From positions 21,941,427 through 22,005,426 of the forward strand of contig NC_091156.1 in assembly GCF_040958095.1 (NCBI RefSeq): 64,000 bases of DNA. The letters are read 5' to 3'. Of this stretch, positions 22,766-34,700 are shown piece by piece (position 1 is the stretch's first letter; every line of letters begins with the position of its first letter). The notes below the pieces were generated by a model, which had not been told where the DNA came from, searched no databases, and was given only the letters and a program-made list of their open reading frames with translations. Both the position numbers and the translations under genes were made by a program. The DNA comes from Procambarus clarkii. Its lineage: Eukaryota > Arthropoda > Malacostraca > Decapoda > Cambaridae.

Positions 22766-22799
22766 GATGGATGCCTACTACTAGTAGTAGGCATCCATC
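22766..22799. repeat. Perfect 34-nt palindrome
   Basis: Two 17-nt arms meeting at ACT|AGT with no spacer (GATGGATGCCTACTACT and its complement). Short ACTACTAGTAGT echoes follow. Confidence 0.95.
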
Positions 22800-22870
22800 A
22801 CTACTACTACTAGTAGTTTACACTACTCACTAGTGTATTCCCAGGTGTGCAATTACTCAATAGCCTAGAG

Positions 22871-22976
22871 ATGGAGGATGATAATGTAGCTAAGTTTGTG
22901 GAGTCGAGGGACGCGGGGGTGCTGGAAGAGTGCACCAAGACCCAGCTGCAACTAGTGGAGAACCACTTGGGGTGGA
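22871..22976 (+). mobile_element. Ty3/Gypsy gag N-terminal fragment (fossil)
   Basis: Encodes MEDDNVAKFVESRDAGVLE followed by ECTKTQLQLVENHLG. This resembles the gag start of the Gypsy fossil at 13,678 (MEDSNVAEFVELQ). The match stops at a junction with BEL/Pao sequence. Confidence 0.6.
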
Positions 22977-22992
22977 AGATGCTATCTTCCAC

Positions 22993-25355
22993 CCCAAGGT
23001 GGAAGATAGCATCCCCACCACAGTACAGTACTGCAAGGTGCAACAAAGAGTGTCCAATCAGCAAAGTCTAAAGGTAATACGACTTTACCTACTGCCCAAA
23101 TTACCATCCAGAATAAGAGGGCCAAGGTCCATACCCGTGGGTTGTTTGACCAAGGGTCCCAGAGAACATATGTCAATAAAAAGTTGGCAGATGAATTACA
23201 ACTAAAGCCTGAAGCCCTGACGACAATCAACATCTCAGGGTTTATAACAGATGCAGAACCTCAAGTCTACCAGGTGGTACAACCATCAATACGTTTAGGC
23301 AGGTACGTCTGTCAAGTACAAGCCATTGTGGTGGACAAAATACCAGTAGACCTACAAGTTCAAGGTCTGAGAGCAACAGCCAAATTCCTGAGAAATAGAG
23401 GAATAAAATTGGCAGATAATATTAAGTCTGATCACCTCACCGACTTCGATCTCCTTGTAGGAACAGACTACTATCTGTATCGAACAGAATCGATTCATCG
23501 ATTCATCGGTAGCCCTACTAAATGTCAGGGCATAACCATGCTAAATTCTGCAGTAGGCAAATTACTCTCAGGTCCAGTATCAAGCCTGAGGAGACCTATG
23601 GCTGCAGATAAACAATACTAGTAGAAATCTAAATTTGTCAGCTGATTATATTTCTCCAGTAGCATTATACTAAGGAGATTACAGCTGACTATAGCAACAG
23701 AGTTTGATGTTAATATCATCACTAAAAGCTGAAGATGAGTTCATGAGGCCTCAGTGGCAAATCAGTGAACAGTAGCCTAAACAGCTACAAGTCACTGCGA
23801 CCAATGTCACTGAACCCACTGCAGTCTCAGAACCATTCTTTACTTTAATGATGAGCTATTCAATCTTCTGAATCAATTAACTAAATTAAACCCTAATAAA
23901 TCTGATGACTGATTTGATACATTTATTATTTAATCAAGATGTATTCCATGGGCTTCAGTGTTTATATATCAGTGACCAGTTACCTGAACAAGCTTCAAGT
24001 TATATCTAATGTCACTGATCTCACTGCAGTCCCTGAATCATACTTGACTGTAGTACTTGATCACATTCAGTCCTCTGGGTTAAATAATATGTAATTAGGC
24101 TTGAATTATAGCCTTTCAAGAGTTAACAGAGAAATGAAATCGCATTAGACTTCTAACCCCTGCAACTCGAGTACAGGACATCCGTCCTGTATGAACAGAC
24201 GCACAAATGTGTGATTACTAACTACTAACATCAAATTAATCTAATAATTCGAAGGAGGAGTATCGGTGTTCGTCTGTTCTAAATAGGACTTCGACCCGTG
24301 AGCAGCCCCCCCAGGGAATTATGTAGGAAAAAACGACACCATTTAATAATATTACATGCAATTGCAGATAATATTGCTGCCGTTGTATACACAAGTTAAC
24401 CCATAGAAAATGTAGCTTGTAGTGGAATTTTCCGTCAATAGAAAACGGGATATCATTGCCACATACTATTATAAATTCACCAGCTATTCTGCTGGGAATT
24501 ATTCTTAAATACATTAGTCTTTGGACTTTACCATCATAAAAACATCTCATTTGAATTAACTTAATTATCAGTATCAAAATAAAGTAAATGTGACCCTTCT
24601 ATCAGTTACTGATATCTGGACAAAGTAGGCCAGGCGTCAGTGAGGAAGGAGTGGTCAGCCATTGTTGTTAAGACCAGAGTCGTGGGGCATATTACAGCTC
24701 CTATAAATTCTCTTGGACGAAGTGTTATGGAAGTTCAGAGTAGTGATTTGCCATCATCAACATGCTGTCATCAACCACAGATGAAGTGTTATTCCGAAAC
24801 CCGTTTATCTAATCATTTTTGGTCATTAATGTTAGTTGGATATTGGGCGAACCGGTGAGAACACAAAGGATCGACTGAAAAAAGGTAATTAAGCCTTGGT
24901 TCTTATCTGAATCATTATACAGTGTTTTCTCTGATATAGCTGTCATATATTAGGATTCTGGCTTTACAGCTAGCGCCCTTTGACAGGAACAAGAAGAGGA
25001 AGCAAGCTTGGTATATCAGTTACTGGGTGATGGAAGCTGCCTCACACGAGGATAATTTGGTGTCTACATCCTAGTTATACCTGGTGGACTAAGCCTGTCT
25101 GTACAATAAGATAAGGAACCTCCTCAATGTATACTAATATATGTAGTTTAATACTGTAGTTTGATTGGCTACATATATATAAATTCAATATAAACCCCCC
25201 TAATGTGTAAGGATCGATTTGTGAGATTATTGCAGAAATACAGTCCACTTAACATCATACAAATTGCTATCGAAAATATAAATTAACGTAAATATAAATT
25301 CTATGTAAATTCACATAAATTAAATATATATAAATCTCACAGGTCGGTTCCCACA
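22993..25355 (+). mobile_element. BEL/Pao LTR-retrotransposon fossil, 3' portion
   Basis: The coding part shows the end of gag and the DUF1758-type protease: LFDQGSQRTYVNKKLADEL holds the DQGS active-site motif, and NISGFITDAEPQVYQV follows. A short non-coding region and a 3' LTR (24,322-25,355) come next. RT, RNase H and integrase were not seen. It closely parallels the larger BEL element at 50,558-56,198. The copy is broken and lacks its 5' part. Confidence 0.8.
24322..25355 (+). repeat. BEL/Pao 3' LTR
   Basis: About 1,034 bp, starting TGTAGGAAAAAACGAC after a purine-rich GGGAATTA and ending GGTCGGTTCCCACA. It matches the LTRs at 50,558 and 55,192 in reverse orientation, with more divergence than those two have from each other. 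Confidence 0.8.
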
Positions 25356-26882
25356 ATTGTACCAGCACTGTACCAGCACACTGTACCAGCACACTGTACC
25401 AGCAAATTGTACCAGCACTGTACCAGCACACTGTACCAGCAGACTGTACCAGCACACTGTGCCAGCACACTGTACCAGCACACAGTATCAGCACACTGTA
25501 CCAGCACACTGTACCAGCACACTGTACCAGCACACTGTACCAGCACACTGTGCCAGCACACTGTACCAGCACACAGTATCAGCCCACTTTACCAGCACAC
25601 TGTGCCAGCACACTGTACCAGCACACTGTACCAGCACACTGTACCAGCACACTGTGCCAGCACACTGTACCAGCACACAGTATCAGCACACTGTACCAGC
25701 ACACTGTACCAGACCTAAACCAGCACACTGTACCAGCACACTGTGCCAGCACACTGTGCCAGCACACTGTGCTAGCACACTGTGCCAGCACACTGTACCA
25801 GCACGGTACTATCACACTGTAACAGCACACTGTGCCAGCACACTGTACCAGCACACTGTGCCAGCACACTGTACCAGCACACTGTACCAGCACACTGTAC
25901 CAGCACACTGTACCAGCACACTGTACCAGCACACTGTACCAGCACTGTGCCAATACATTGTACCAGCACACTGTACCAGCACACTGTACCAGCACATTGT
26001 ACCAGCACACTGTGCCAGCACACTGTACCAGCACATTGTACCAGCACACTGTACCAGCACACTGTGCCAGCACATTGTAACAGTACATTGTACCAGCACA
26101 CTGTACCAGCACACTGTACAACACATTGCACCAGCACACTGTATCAGCACACTGTACCAGCACATTGTACCAGGACATTGTACCAACACACTGTACCAGC
26201 ACATTGTACCAGCACATTGTACCAACACACTGTACCAGCACACTGTACCAGCACACTGTCCCAGCACATTGTACCAGCACATTGTACCAGCACACTGTAC
26301 CAGCACACTGTACCAGCACGTTGTACCAGCACACTGTACCAGCACGGTACTATCACACTGTGCCAGCACACTGTACCAGCACAGTGCCAACACACTGTAC
26401 CAGCATACTGTACCAGCACACTGTACCAGCACATTGTACCAGCACCCTGTGCCAGCACACTGTGCCAGCACACTGTACCAGCACACTGTACCAGCACATT
26501 GTACCAGCACACTGTATCAGCACACTGTGCTAGCACACTGTACCAGCACACTGTACCGGCACATTGTACCGGCACACTGTACCAGCACACTGTACCAGCA
26601 CACTGTACCAGCACACTGTGCCAGCACACTGTACCAGCACACTGTACCAGACCTAAACCAGCACACTGTACCAGCACACTGTACCAGCACACTGTGCCAG
26701 CACACTGTGCTAGCACACTGTGCCAGCACACTGTGCTAGCACACTGTGCCAGCACACTGTACCAGCACGGTACTATCACACTGTAACAGCACACTGTACC
26801 AGCACACTGTACCAACACACTGTGCCAGCACACTGTACCAGCACACTGTACCAGCACACTGTACCAGCACACTGTGCCAGCA
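25356..26882 (+). repeat. 13-bp satellite block 1
   Basis: About 117 units of CACTGTACCAGCA with frequent GTGCCAGCA and ATTGTACC variants. It starts directly at the BEL LTR end. The unit has no stop in most phases, so long meaningless frames appear on both strands. Interrupters CCAGACCTAAACC and CACGGTACTATCAC recur. Confidence 0.97.
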
Positions 26883-26891
26883 AGTAGTAGG

Positions 26892-26950
26892 GTTGACACG
26901 CCACAGACGAATTTTTTTTTGGGGGGGGGAAATTCGTCTGTGGCGTGTCA
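26892..26950. repeat. Sub-terminal hairpin, left end of foldback
   Basis: GACACGCCACAGACGAATTT, then T and G homopolymers, then the complement AAATTCGTCTGTGGCGTGTC. Confidence 0.9.
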
Positions 26951-27710
26951 GGGTTTTCAGGTGAATTTATAAATTCGTGTGTAGCATGTCGGGGTTTTCA
27001 GGTAAATTTGGGGAGCCACACATTTGGAATTAAGGATTTCTTAAGAGTGAGTAATTTCCGAGATTTTGGAAGTATGGAATTCTTATGAGAAAAATAATTT
27101 CCGAGACTTAGAAGTTTGTTAAGGGCTTATGGGAGAAATTCAAGTAACGTATGTAGCGCTTTAGGGTTTCCAGGAGAACTCTACAGACATATTTTACATG
27201 TTTTCAACTTACAAAAATCGTCTATGTAAGCCTTAGTTATTCATGTAAATTTAGAAAGTTATCTGTGTAAGTCAGGGTTTTCAGGGGCTCGTACCTCACA
27301 CCCCCTCCCTCCCCCCCTTACCTCGCAATCTCTCGCGTCACCTTTATTTACCTTACGCCCGGCCAGCCAGACCCTTCTTGTAGGTCTCCTCTTATCATAT
27401 CTTATCTTTTCTTCTCCATAATATCTGGACCGTCCCTCCTCTCTCTCTCCTTTCATTCAGTTCAGCTATTTTCCAACATCGTATGTTTGCTCCTTTTCAT
27501 TAAGCAAGTCAGTTTTACACAAATAAATCGTGTTAGTAAGCATGTTCTAGCTCACGTTCCCCCGCCTTAGTCCCCTGTCGTATAATGAATACTATCATTC
27601 CAATCCCTCTAAAATTTAAAAATAATCATATTTCAAACGTAGTTCAATACAGTAATTTAGTTACCAAGCTCCAGCGCTTGTCCTCCGCCTTAGCTCTCTC
27701 TCGTATCTTC

Positions 27711-28150
27711 GTTAGTAACAGTCCAATTTCCCTGAAATTTTTACCCTCTGTATTTCAGGCACCGTAAATAAGATCAAAACAGTTATCGAGCTCCAGCTCT
27801 CGTCCCCCACCTTAGTTCGTTTATACAAGATCGTTAGTAACAGTCCAATTTCCCTGAAATTTTTACCCTCTGTATTTCAGGCACCGTAAATAAGATCAAA
27901 ACAGTTATCGAGCTCCAGCTCTCGTCCCCCACCTTAGTTCGTTTATACAAGATCGTTAGTAACAGTCCAATTTCCCTGAAATTTTTACCCTCTGTATTTC
28001 AGGCACCGTAAATAAGATCAAAACAGTTATCGAGCTCCAGCTCTCGTCCTCCACCTTAGTTCATTGTACAAAATCGTTAGTAACAGATCAATTCCCCTCA
28101 AATTTTTTACCCTCTGTATTTTCAGGCTCCATAAATAAGATCAAAACAGT
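27711..28150 (+). repeat. 122-bp tandem array, left arm (about 4 copies)
   Basis: Units begin GTTAGTAACAGTCCAATTTC, spaced exactly 122 bp apart at 27,711, 27,833, 27,955 and 28,077. The last copies are diverged. Confidence 0.92.
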
Positions 28151-31100
28151 TATCGAGCTCCAGCTCTTGTCCATCGCCTTAGTTCACTCATGTAAATTCA
28201 TTACTCTCAGTCCAAATCACCCAACTACATTTTCAGACATAGTAAATAAAAACCAGTTCAGTTATCAAGTTTCAACTCTTGTGCCCCAGCTTAGTTCATT
28301 TTGTACAAGTTCTTTATTTTCCAACTAAATCACCCTGAGATTTAAAATCACCTTATTTTCTAACGTAGTAAAATTAATCTGGACATTAGCCAAGTTCCAT
28401 TTCCTCAGCCTTAGATCATCAGACATAAATATATTCAATCAAGTCCATCTCCAGCCTAACTCTTATCCGAGTACACACATAACCCCAACCTGTGTAATTA
28501 TCTTTCACCCCCTCCCACCTTCCTCCATCTCATCTCATCTCACCTTACCCTTTCCCTCCCTTACCTTCTCATCCCCAACGTATCCAAACCTTCAATAATC
28601 ATACTGTATTTGCATATTTTCTCTATATTCAGCTGTGTTCTTCACTTTTTGTCCATGTTTTCTGTGTTCATTCCATGTTCTACAAATGTTCACAGTCCCA
28701 TTCAGTTCATATTTTCACAAGTATCTCCATTTTTTCTGTAATCTTTCTCTTAGTCTCATTACTTTCTCTACAAATTCTAGTCATATTTTCTATGTTTTCA
28801 TGTTCATCACATGTTCTCTTTACAACTTTTATACTCAATATTCATGCTAACTTCCATATGTTGTGTTCTTTGTCAACATTCATGTTCCTCTACAAGTTCA
28901 TATTCCCTGCATGTTCACTCTATTCAACTTTTTCTTACATGTTTTCTGTGTTCACCGTATGTTCACTGTGTTCATTCCCTTACTTAACCTCAATTTTTTT
29001 TATGTTCTTTGTTTCTTCCATTCACTAACTAGTTCTTTGTCAAATATTAGCATCAGCAATACAGTTTCCTCAACAATTTTAGTCACCAAGTTTTTATTTG
29101 CAAAAACTATGTCAAAGTAATTCTCGTAGTCAACTTAATAGTTCTACCAGCCATGTTCTTAAACAAATCTACACTTTATTCAGTTCCAAATTTACAAAGA
29201 CAAACCTTTCTTGTAACTTCTTAACTAAAAATCTTTCGCCAATCAACTGAAACATAGTCACTTTCCTCATTTCTCAACTAAACTTATTATCCAGTCAACT
29301 AAAAATAGTCAGAAATAGCCTCGTTCAACACTGTTCTTAACTAAAACAACCTTTCTCTTAGCTAAAAATTGTCAAAGGAAACTTCTTTCAGCACTTTCTT
29401 AACAGCCGCTATGTTTCATCAAGTAAGAAAAAAATTGCCAAAGGAAACTTTCCAAAACTGTTCATAACTAGCTTTTATCCATCGTCAATCAACTAAAAAT
29501 AATAACTTTCATCATTTCTTAACTAAACTTATTCCCCAGTCATCAGAAAATAACCGTGTTCTTCGTGTTTCATTGTCATTTCATAACTAAAATTATCCAT
29601 CAATCAACAGAAAAAGCCATGTTCATCATGTTTTGTCTTTTTGCTTAACTAAAATTATGTTTTGTCAAGTAAGAAAAAATAACCAAAGATATCTTTCATC
29701 GCTGTTCTTAACTGACATTATACTTTGGGGAGCACAAAAAATAGTCTCCCTCGTCATGTTTTGTCTTTTTCCTTAACTAAAGTATTCATCAGTCAACTAA
29801 AAAATAGTTGCTTCATCATGTTTCCTTGTCATTTCTTAACTGAAATATCACTTCTCTCATTTAAAATAGTCATGTGTAGCCTCTTTCCAACACTGTTCTT
29901 AACTAAAGTAACCTTTCACTTCGCTAAAATAGTCATATTCGTCATTGTTCCTAACTAAAATTATATGTCGTTAAGTAAGAAATATAGTCAAAGACTCTCT
30001 TCGAGACATCAAGGACTTACTCAAAGACATCAAAGTTGCACTCAAAGACATCCTTTGAGACATCAAAGACATCCTTTAAGACTTCAATGGGACTCTTCGA
30101 GATATCAAAAGACACTCTCAAACACTCAAAAATTTACTTGCATCCTCAAAGTTAATCTCAGAGGCATAAAAGTTATTCTCGGAGCTATCAAAATTAATCT
30201 CTAAAACAACAAAAGTTAATCTCTGTCATCAAAGTTGATCTGCAAGATATCTTCGAGACATCAAAGTTACTTTTCATTACATCAAAGACGCATTCAAATA
30301 CTACCCATGTTCTCAGAAGTCATTCTCAAAGTCATCAAAGTTATTCAAAGAGCTAACAAAAGTTATTCTCAGAGTCACTTTCGTTCTTCAGAGAAACTTT
30401 CCAAAACATCTTTGTTCATCAAAGATATTCTCTAAGTCCTGAAAGTTATTCTCTAAGACAGCAAAGTTATTCTCTGAGCTAACAAAATACTACTCATGTT
30501 CTCAAAGACATTCTCAAAGTCATCAAAGTTATTCACAGAGTCATCAAAGTTATTCTCTAACTCACTTTTGTTCATTAAAGTTAATTTCTATGTTATAAAA
30601 GTTATTCTCTATGTCATCAAAAGTTATTCTCTGAGCTAACAAAATACTACTCATGTTCTCAAAGACATTCTCCAATTCATCAATGTTGTTTCAATGACAT
30701 CAAAGTTAATCTCAGAGTTATCCAAAGACATTCTCAAAGTCATCTAAAGTTATTCTCTAAGACATCAAAGTTATTCTAAGAGTTATCAAAAGTTATTCTC
30801 AGTCATGTTATGTTATTCTCTAACTCACTTCCATTCATCAAAGACATTCTCTAAGCCCTCAAAGTTATTCTCTAAGACAACAAAGTCATTCCCAGAGTCA
30901 TCAAAAAAGTTATTCTTCGAAACATAAAATTTGCTCTGTAAGATATCTTCGTTCATCAAACTTATTCTCAGAGATATCTAAAGTTATTCTCAGAACAATC
31001 AAAAGTTATTCTAAGACAACAAAAGTTATTCTCAGAGCTACCCAAAGCTATTCTCAGAGTCACCTTCGTTCGTCAGAGAAACTTTCAAAACATCTTTGTT

Positions 31101-31439
31101 CATCAAACTTGTTTTCAAAGTCATCAAAAGTTAATCTAAGACATCTTCTTTCATCAAAGTTATTTTCAGAGACATCTAAAGTTATTCTCAGAGTCATCAA
31201 AGTGATCTCTAATTCACCTTTGTTCTCCCAAAGTTGTTCTCTAAGACACCTTCGTTCATCAAAGAAACTCTCCTTCTTCCATCATGTTATTCTTTAAGAC
31301 ATCTTCAGTCATAAAATTTCTCTCCAAAATGTAACTAGTTCAGCTTTTCATACCAAACCTGCATTTCTGTTAAAACATATTTTCTTAGTTGCTTTACCCT
31401 AAAACTGTTCTCTGAACTACACTGTTCAAACCTACGTAA

Positions 31440-32160
31440 CCTATCCTCTCCACCCAATGTTACTTAGTTAACGTAACGTTCCTAAACCTAACTTTACCTA
31501 TCCTAACATAACTTACCTTACCTTACCTATCTTACCTGACTTTACCTATCTTACCTAACTTAACCTGCATAACCTAACTTTACCTATGTTACCTTACCTT
31601 ACCTATCTTACCTAACCTAACCTAACTTTACCTATGTTACCTTACCTTACCTACCTTTCCTAACTTAACCTGCTTAACCTATCTTACCTATCTTACCTAA
31701 CTTTACCTATGTTACCTTACCTTACCTACCTTTCCTAACTTAACCTGCTTAACCTATCTTACCTATCTTACCTAACTTTACCTATCTTACCTAACTTTAC
31801 CTATGTTACCTTACCTTACCTACCTTTCCTAACTTAACCTGCTTAACATATCTTACCTATCTTACCTAACTTTACCTATCTTACCTAACTTAACTTTCAT
31901 AACCTAACTTTACCTATCCTAACATAACTTACCTTACCTTCCCTATCTTACCTAACTTTACCTATCCTAACATAACTTACCTTACCTATCATACCTAACT
32001 TAACCTAACTTTACCTATCCTAACTTAACTTACCTAACTTATTCTGCTTAACCTAACTTACCTACATTACCTAACTTAACCTGCTTAACCTAACTTATTT
32101 AACTTATCTTACCTATCCTAACCTAACTTGCTTTACCTAACTTAATCTTACATTCCCAAA
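31440..32160 (+). repeat. TTACC/TTAACC-rich array, left arm
   Basis: Irregular runs of TTACCTAACTTTACCTATC-type words. They resemble decayed CCTAA telomere-like repeats but are not pure TTAGG. Confidence 0.85.
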
Positions 32161-32901
32161 CTGATGTATCCTAACTTATCTAGTCAAACCAGACATGATC
32201 TAACTTACATAATTATTCCTTCTTGTCTTTTGTGTTTCGTCAATCATTGTCTCATATTCATTTACTCATTTCTTTAGTTAATTTCTCAAATGGTCACTTA
32301 TGGATTTCAAGTGCTATTTGTTAGAGATTGGATATTTAAGCATTTCAAAGAATTATAATTTCTCAAATGGTCACTTATGCATTTCAAATGCTATTTGTTA
32401 GAGATTGGATATTTAAGCATTTCAAAGAATTTTTGTTATATATGGGCATTTACTCATTTCAAGGGATAATTTCTCAAATGGACGTTTTGCATTTCAAGTG
32501 TTATTTGTTTAAGATTGGGTGTTTAACCATTTCAAAGGTTTTTGTTATATATGGGAACTTACTCGTTTCAAGGGCCAATTTCTCAAATGGCCATTTTTGC
32601 AGATCAAGGGTTATTTGTTAAAGTTCATCAAGTTGCTCATAAGTTGTATTTATTATGTTTGTTATCATTTATTCTTATTCCCCAACCCCTTAACCTAACC
32701 TCTTGTAATCTTAGTATATTTGGTATGTTCTATCATATGTTCTTATTCCCCAACCCTTTAACCTAACCTTTCAGATGTAGTTTATGGTGTTTTTGACGTA
32801 TTTGTTGAATATATTATCCTTTTCCTAACCTTTCAGATGTAGTTTTGTTTCTCCTTTGTATATTTTTACCCAAACCTTCTTTCCTTCTTTTACTTTGATT
32901 T

Positions 32902-33278
32902 TCCTACTCCTTCTAACCCTCCTTTTCTATCTCTCTCCCTTATTCTCTCTCTTCCTCCCCCTCTCTCTCCCTCATTTGCTCAAATGCTCTCTTGTTTCTC
33001 AAATTCAAGTCTTAATGCTCCCATTCTCACACCCTCACTCTCATTCACTTAGTTTTCTTTTTTCTCAAATTCAAGTCTTAGTTCCCCCATGCCCACACTC
33101 TCTCTCTCATTCTCTCTTCTTTGGTCCCATTTTCTTCCGCCCCCTCTCTCTTACTCCTTGCTCTTCTTTCATGCTCTCACTCCCTTGAGCTCTTGTTTCT
33201 CAATTTCAAGTCTTAGTAGATCTGATTCTTTACTATTGTAATTCTATTATTACTAAGATAAAGAATGAACTTATATGT
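32902..33278. other. Foldback central spacer
   Basis: A 377-bp CT-rich loop with three copies of TTGTTTCTCAAATTCAAGTC or close variants. It has no inverted partner. Confidence 0.85.
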
Positions 33279-34019
33279 GAAATCAAAGTAAAAGAAGGAA
33301 AGAAGGTTTGGGTAAAAATATACAAAGGAGAAACAAAACTACATCTGAAAGGTTAGGAAAAGGATAATATATTCAACAAATACGTCAAAAACACCATAAA
33401 CTACATCTGAAAGGTTAGGTTAAAGGGTTGGGGAATAAGAACATATGATAGAACATACCAAATATACTAAGATTACAAGAGGTTAGGTTAAGGGGTTGGG
33501 GAATAAGAATAAATGATAACAAACATAATAAATACAACTTATGAGCAACTTGATGAACTTTAACAAATAACCCTTGATCTGCAAAAATGGCCATTTGAGA
33601 AATTGGCCCTTGAAACGAGTAAGTTCCCATATATAACAAAAACCTTTGAAATGGTTAAACACCCAATCTTAAACAAATAACACTTGAAATGCAAAACGTC
33701 CATTTGAGAAATTATCCCTTGAAATGAGTAAATGCCCATATATAACAAAAATTCTTTGAAATGCTTAAATATCCAATCTCTAACAAATAGCACTTGAAAT
33801 GCATAAGTGACCATTTGAGAAATTATAATTCTTTGAAATGCTTAAATATCCAATCTCTAACAAATAGCACTTGAAATCCATAAGTGACCATTTGAGAAAT
33901 TAACTAAAGAAATGAGTAAATGAATATGAGACAATGATTGACGAAACACAAAAGACAAGAAGGAATAATTATGTAAGTTAGATCATGTCTGGTTTGACTA
34001 AATAAGTTAGGATACATCA

Positions 34020-34700
34020 GTTTGGGAATGTAAGATTAAGTTAGGTTAGGATAGGTAAGATAAGTTAAATAAGTTAGGTTAAGCAGGTTAAGTTAGGTAA
34101 TGTAGGTAAGTTAGGTTAAGCAGAATAAGTTAGGTAAGTTAAGTTAGGATAGGTAAAGTTAGGTTAAGTTAGGTATGATAGGTAAGGTAAGTTATGTTAG
34201 GATAGGTAAAGTTAGGTAAGATAGGGAAGGTAAGGTAAGTTATGTTAGGATAGGTAAAGTTAGGTTATGAAAGTTAAGTTAGGTAAGATAGGTAAAGTTA
34301 GGTAAAATAGGTAAGATAGGTTAAGCAGGTTAAGTTAGGAAAGGTAGGTAAGGTAAGGTAACATAGGTAAAGTTAGGTAAGATAGGTAAAGTTAGGTAAG
34401 ATAGGTTAAGCAGGTTAAGTTAGGAAAGGTAGGTAAGGTAAGGTAACATAGGTAAAGTTAGGTAAGATAGGTTAAGCAGGTTAAGTTAGGAAAGGTAGGT
34501 AAGGTAAGGTAACATAGGTAAAGTTAGGTTAGGTTAGGTAAGATAGGTAAGGTAAGGTAACATAGGTAAAGTTAGGTTATGCAGGTTAAGTTAGGTAAGA
34601 TAGGTAAAGTCAGGTAAGATAGGTAAGGTAAGGTAAGTTATGTCAGGATAGGTAAAGTTAGGTTTAGGAACGTTACGTTAACTAAGTAACATTGGGTGGA
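34020..34700 (-). repeat. GGTAA/GGTTAA-rich array, right arm
   Basis: Inverted counterpart of the left-arm TTACC array. Confidence 0.85.

Larger units (their letters stand above)
26883..32901 (+). repeat. Foldback left arm
   Basis: Matches the right arm in reverse complement from the tip to CTTTGATTT at 32,901. Order from the tip: terminal hairpin, TTTTCAGG-rich zone, 122-bp array, TTCATGTTC-rich zone (28.6-29.0 kb), AACTAAAAT-rich zone (29.1-30.0 kb), ATCAAAGTTATTCTC zone (30.0-31.3 kb), TTACC zone (31.44-32.16 kb), TTTCTCAAATGG zone (32.28-32.6 kb), then a CCAACCCTTAACCTAACC-like zone. Confidence 0.9.

Noticed and set aside
22766-22799. Tip-to-tip junction of the giant foldback (CCTACTACT|AGTAGTAGG) in the 34-nt palindrome
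   Set aside because: Only 9 bp on each side match the foldback tips. The next base already differs and the remaining arms are unrelated, so chance is more likely.
31440-32160. True internal telomere
   Set aside because: The words are mostly TTACC and TTAACC mixtures rather than a regular TTAGG array, and they lie inside a mobile element arm.
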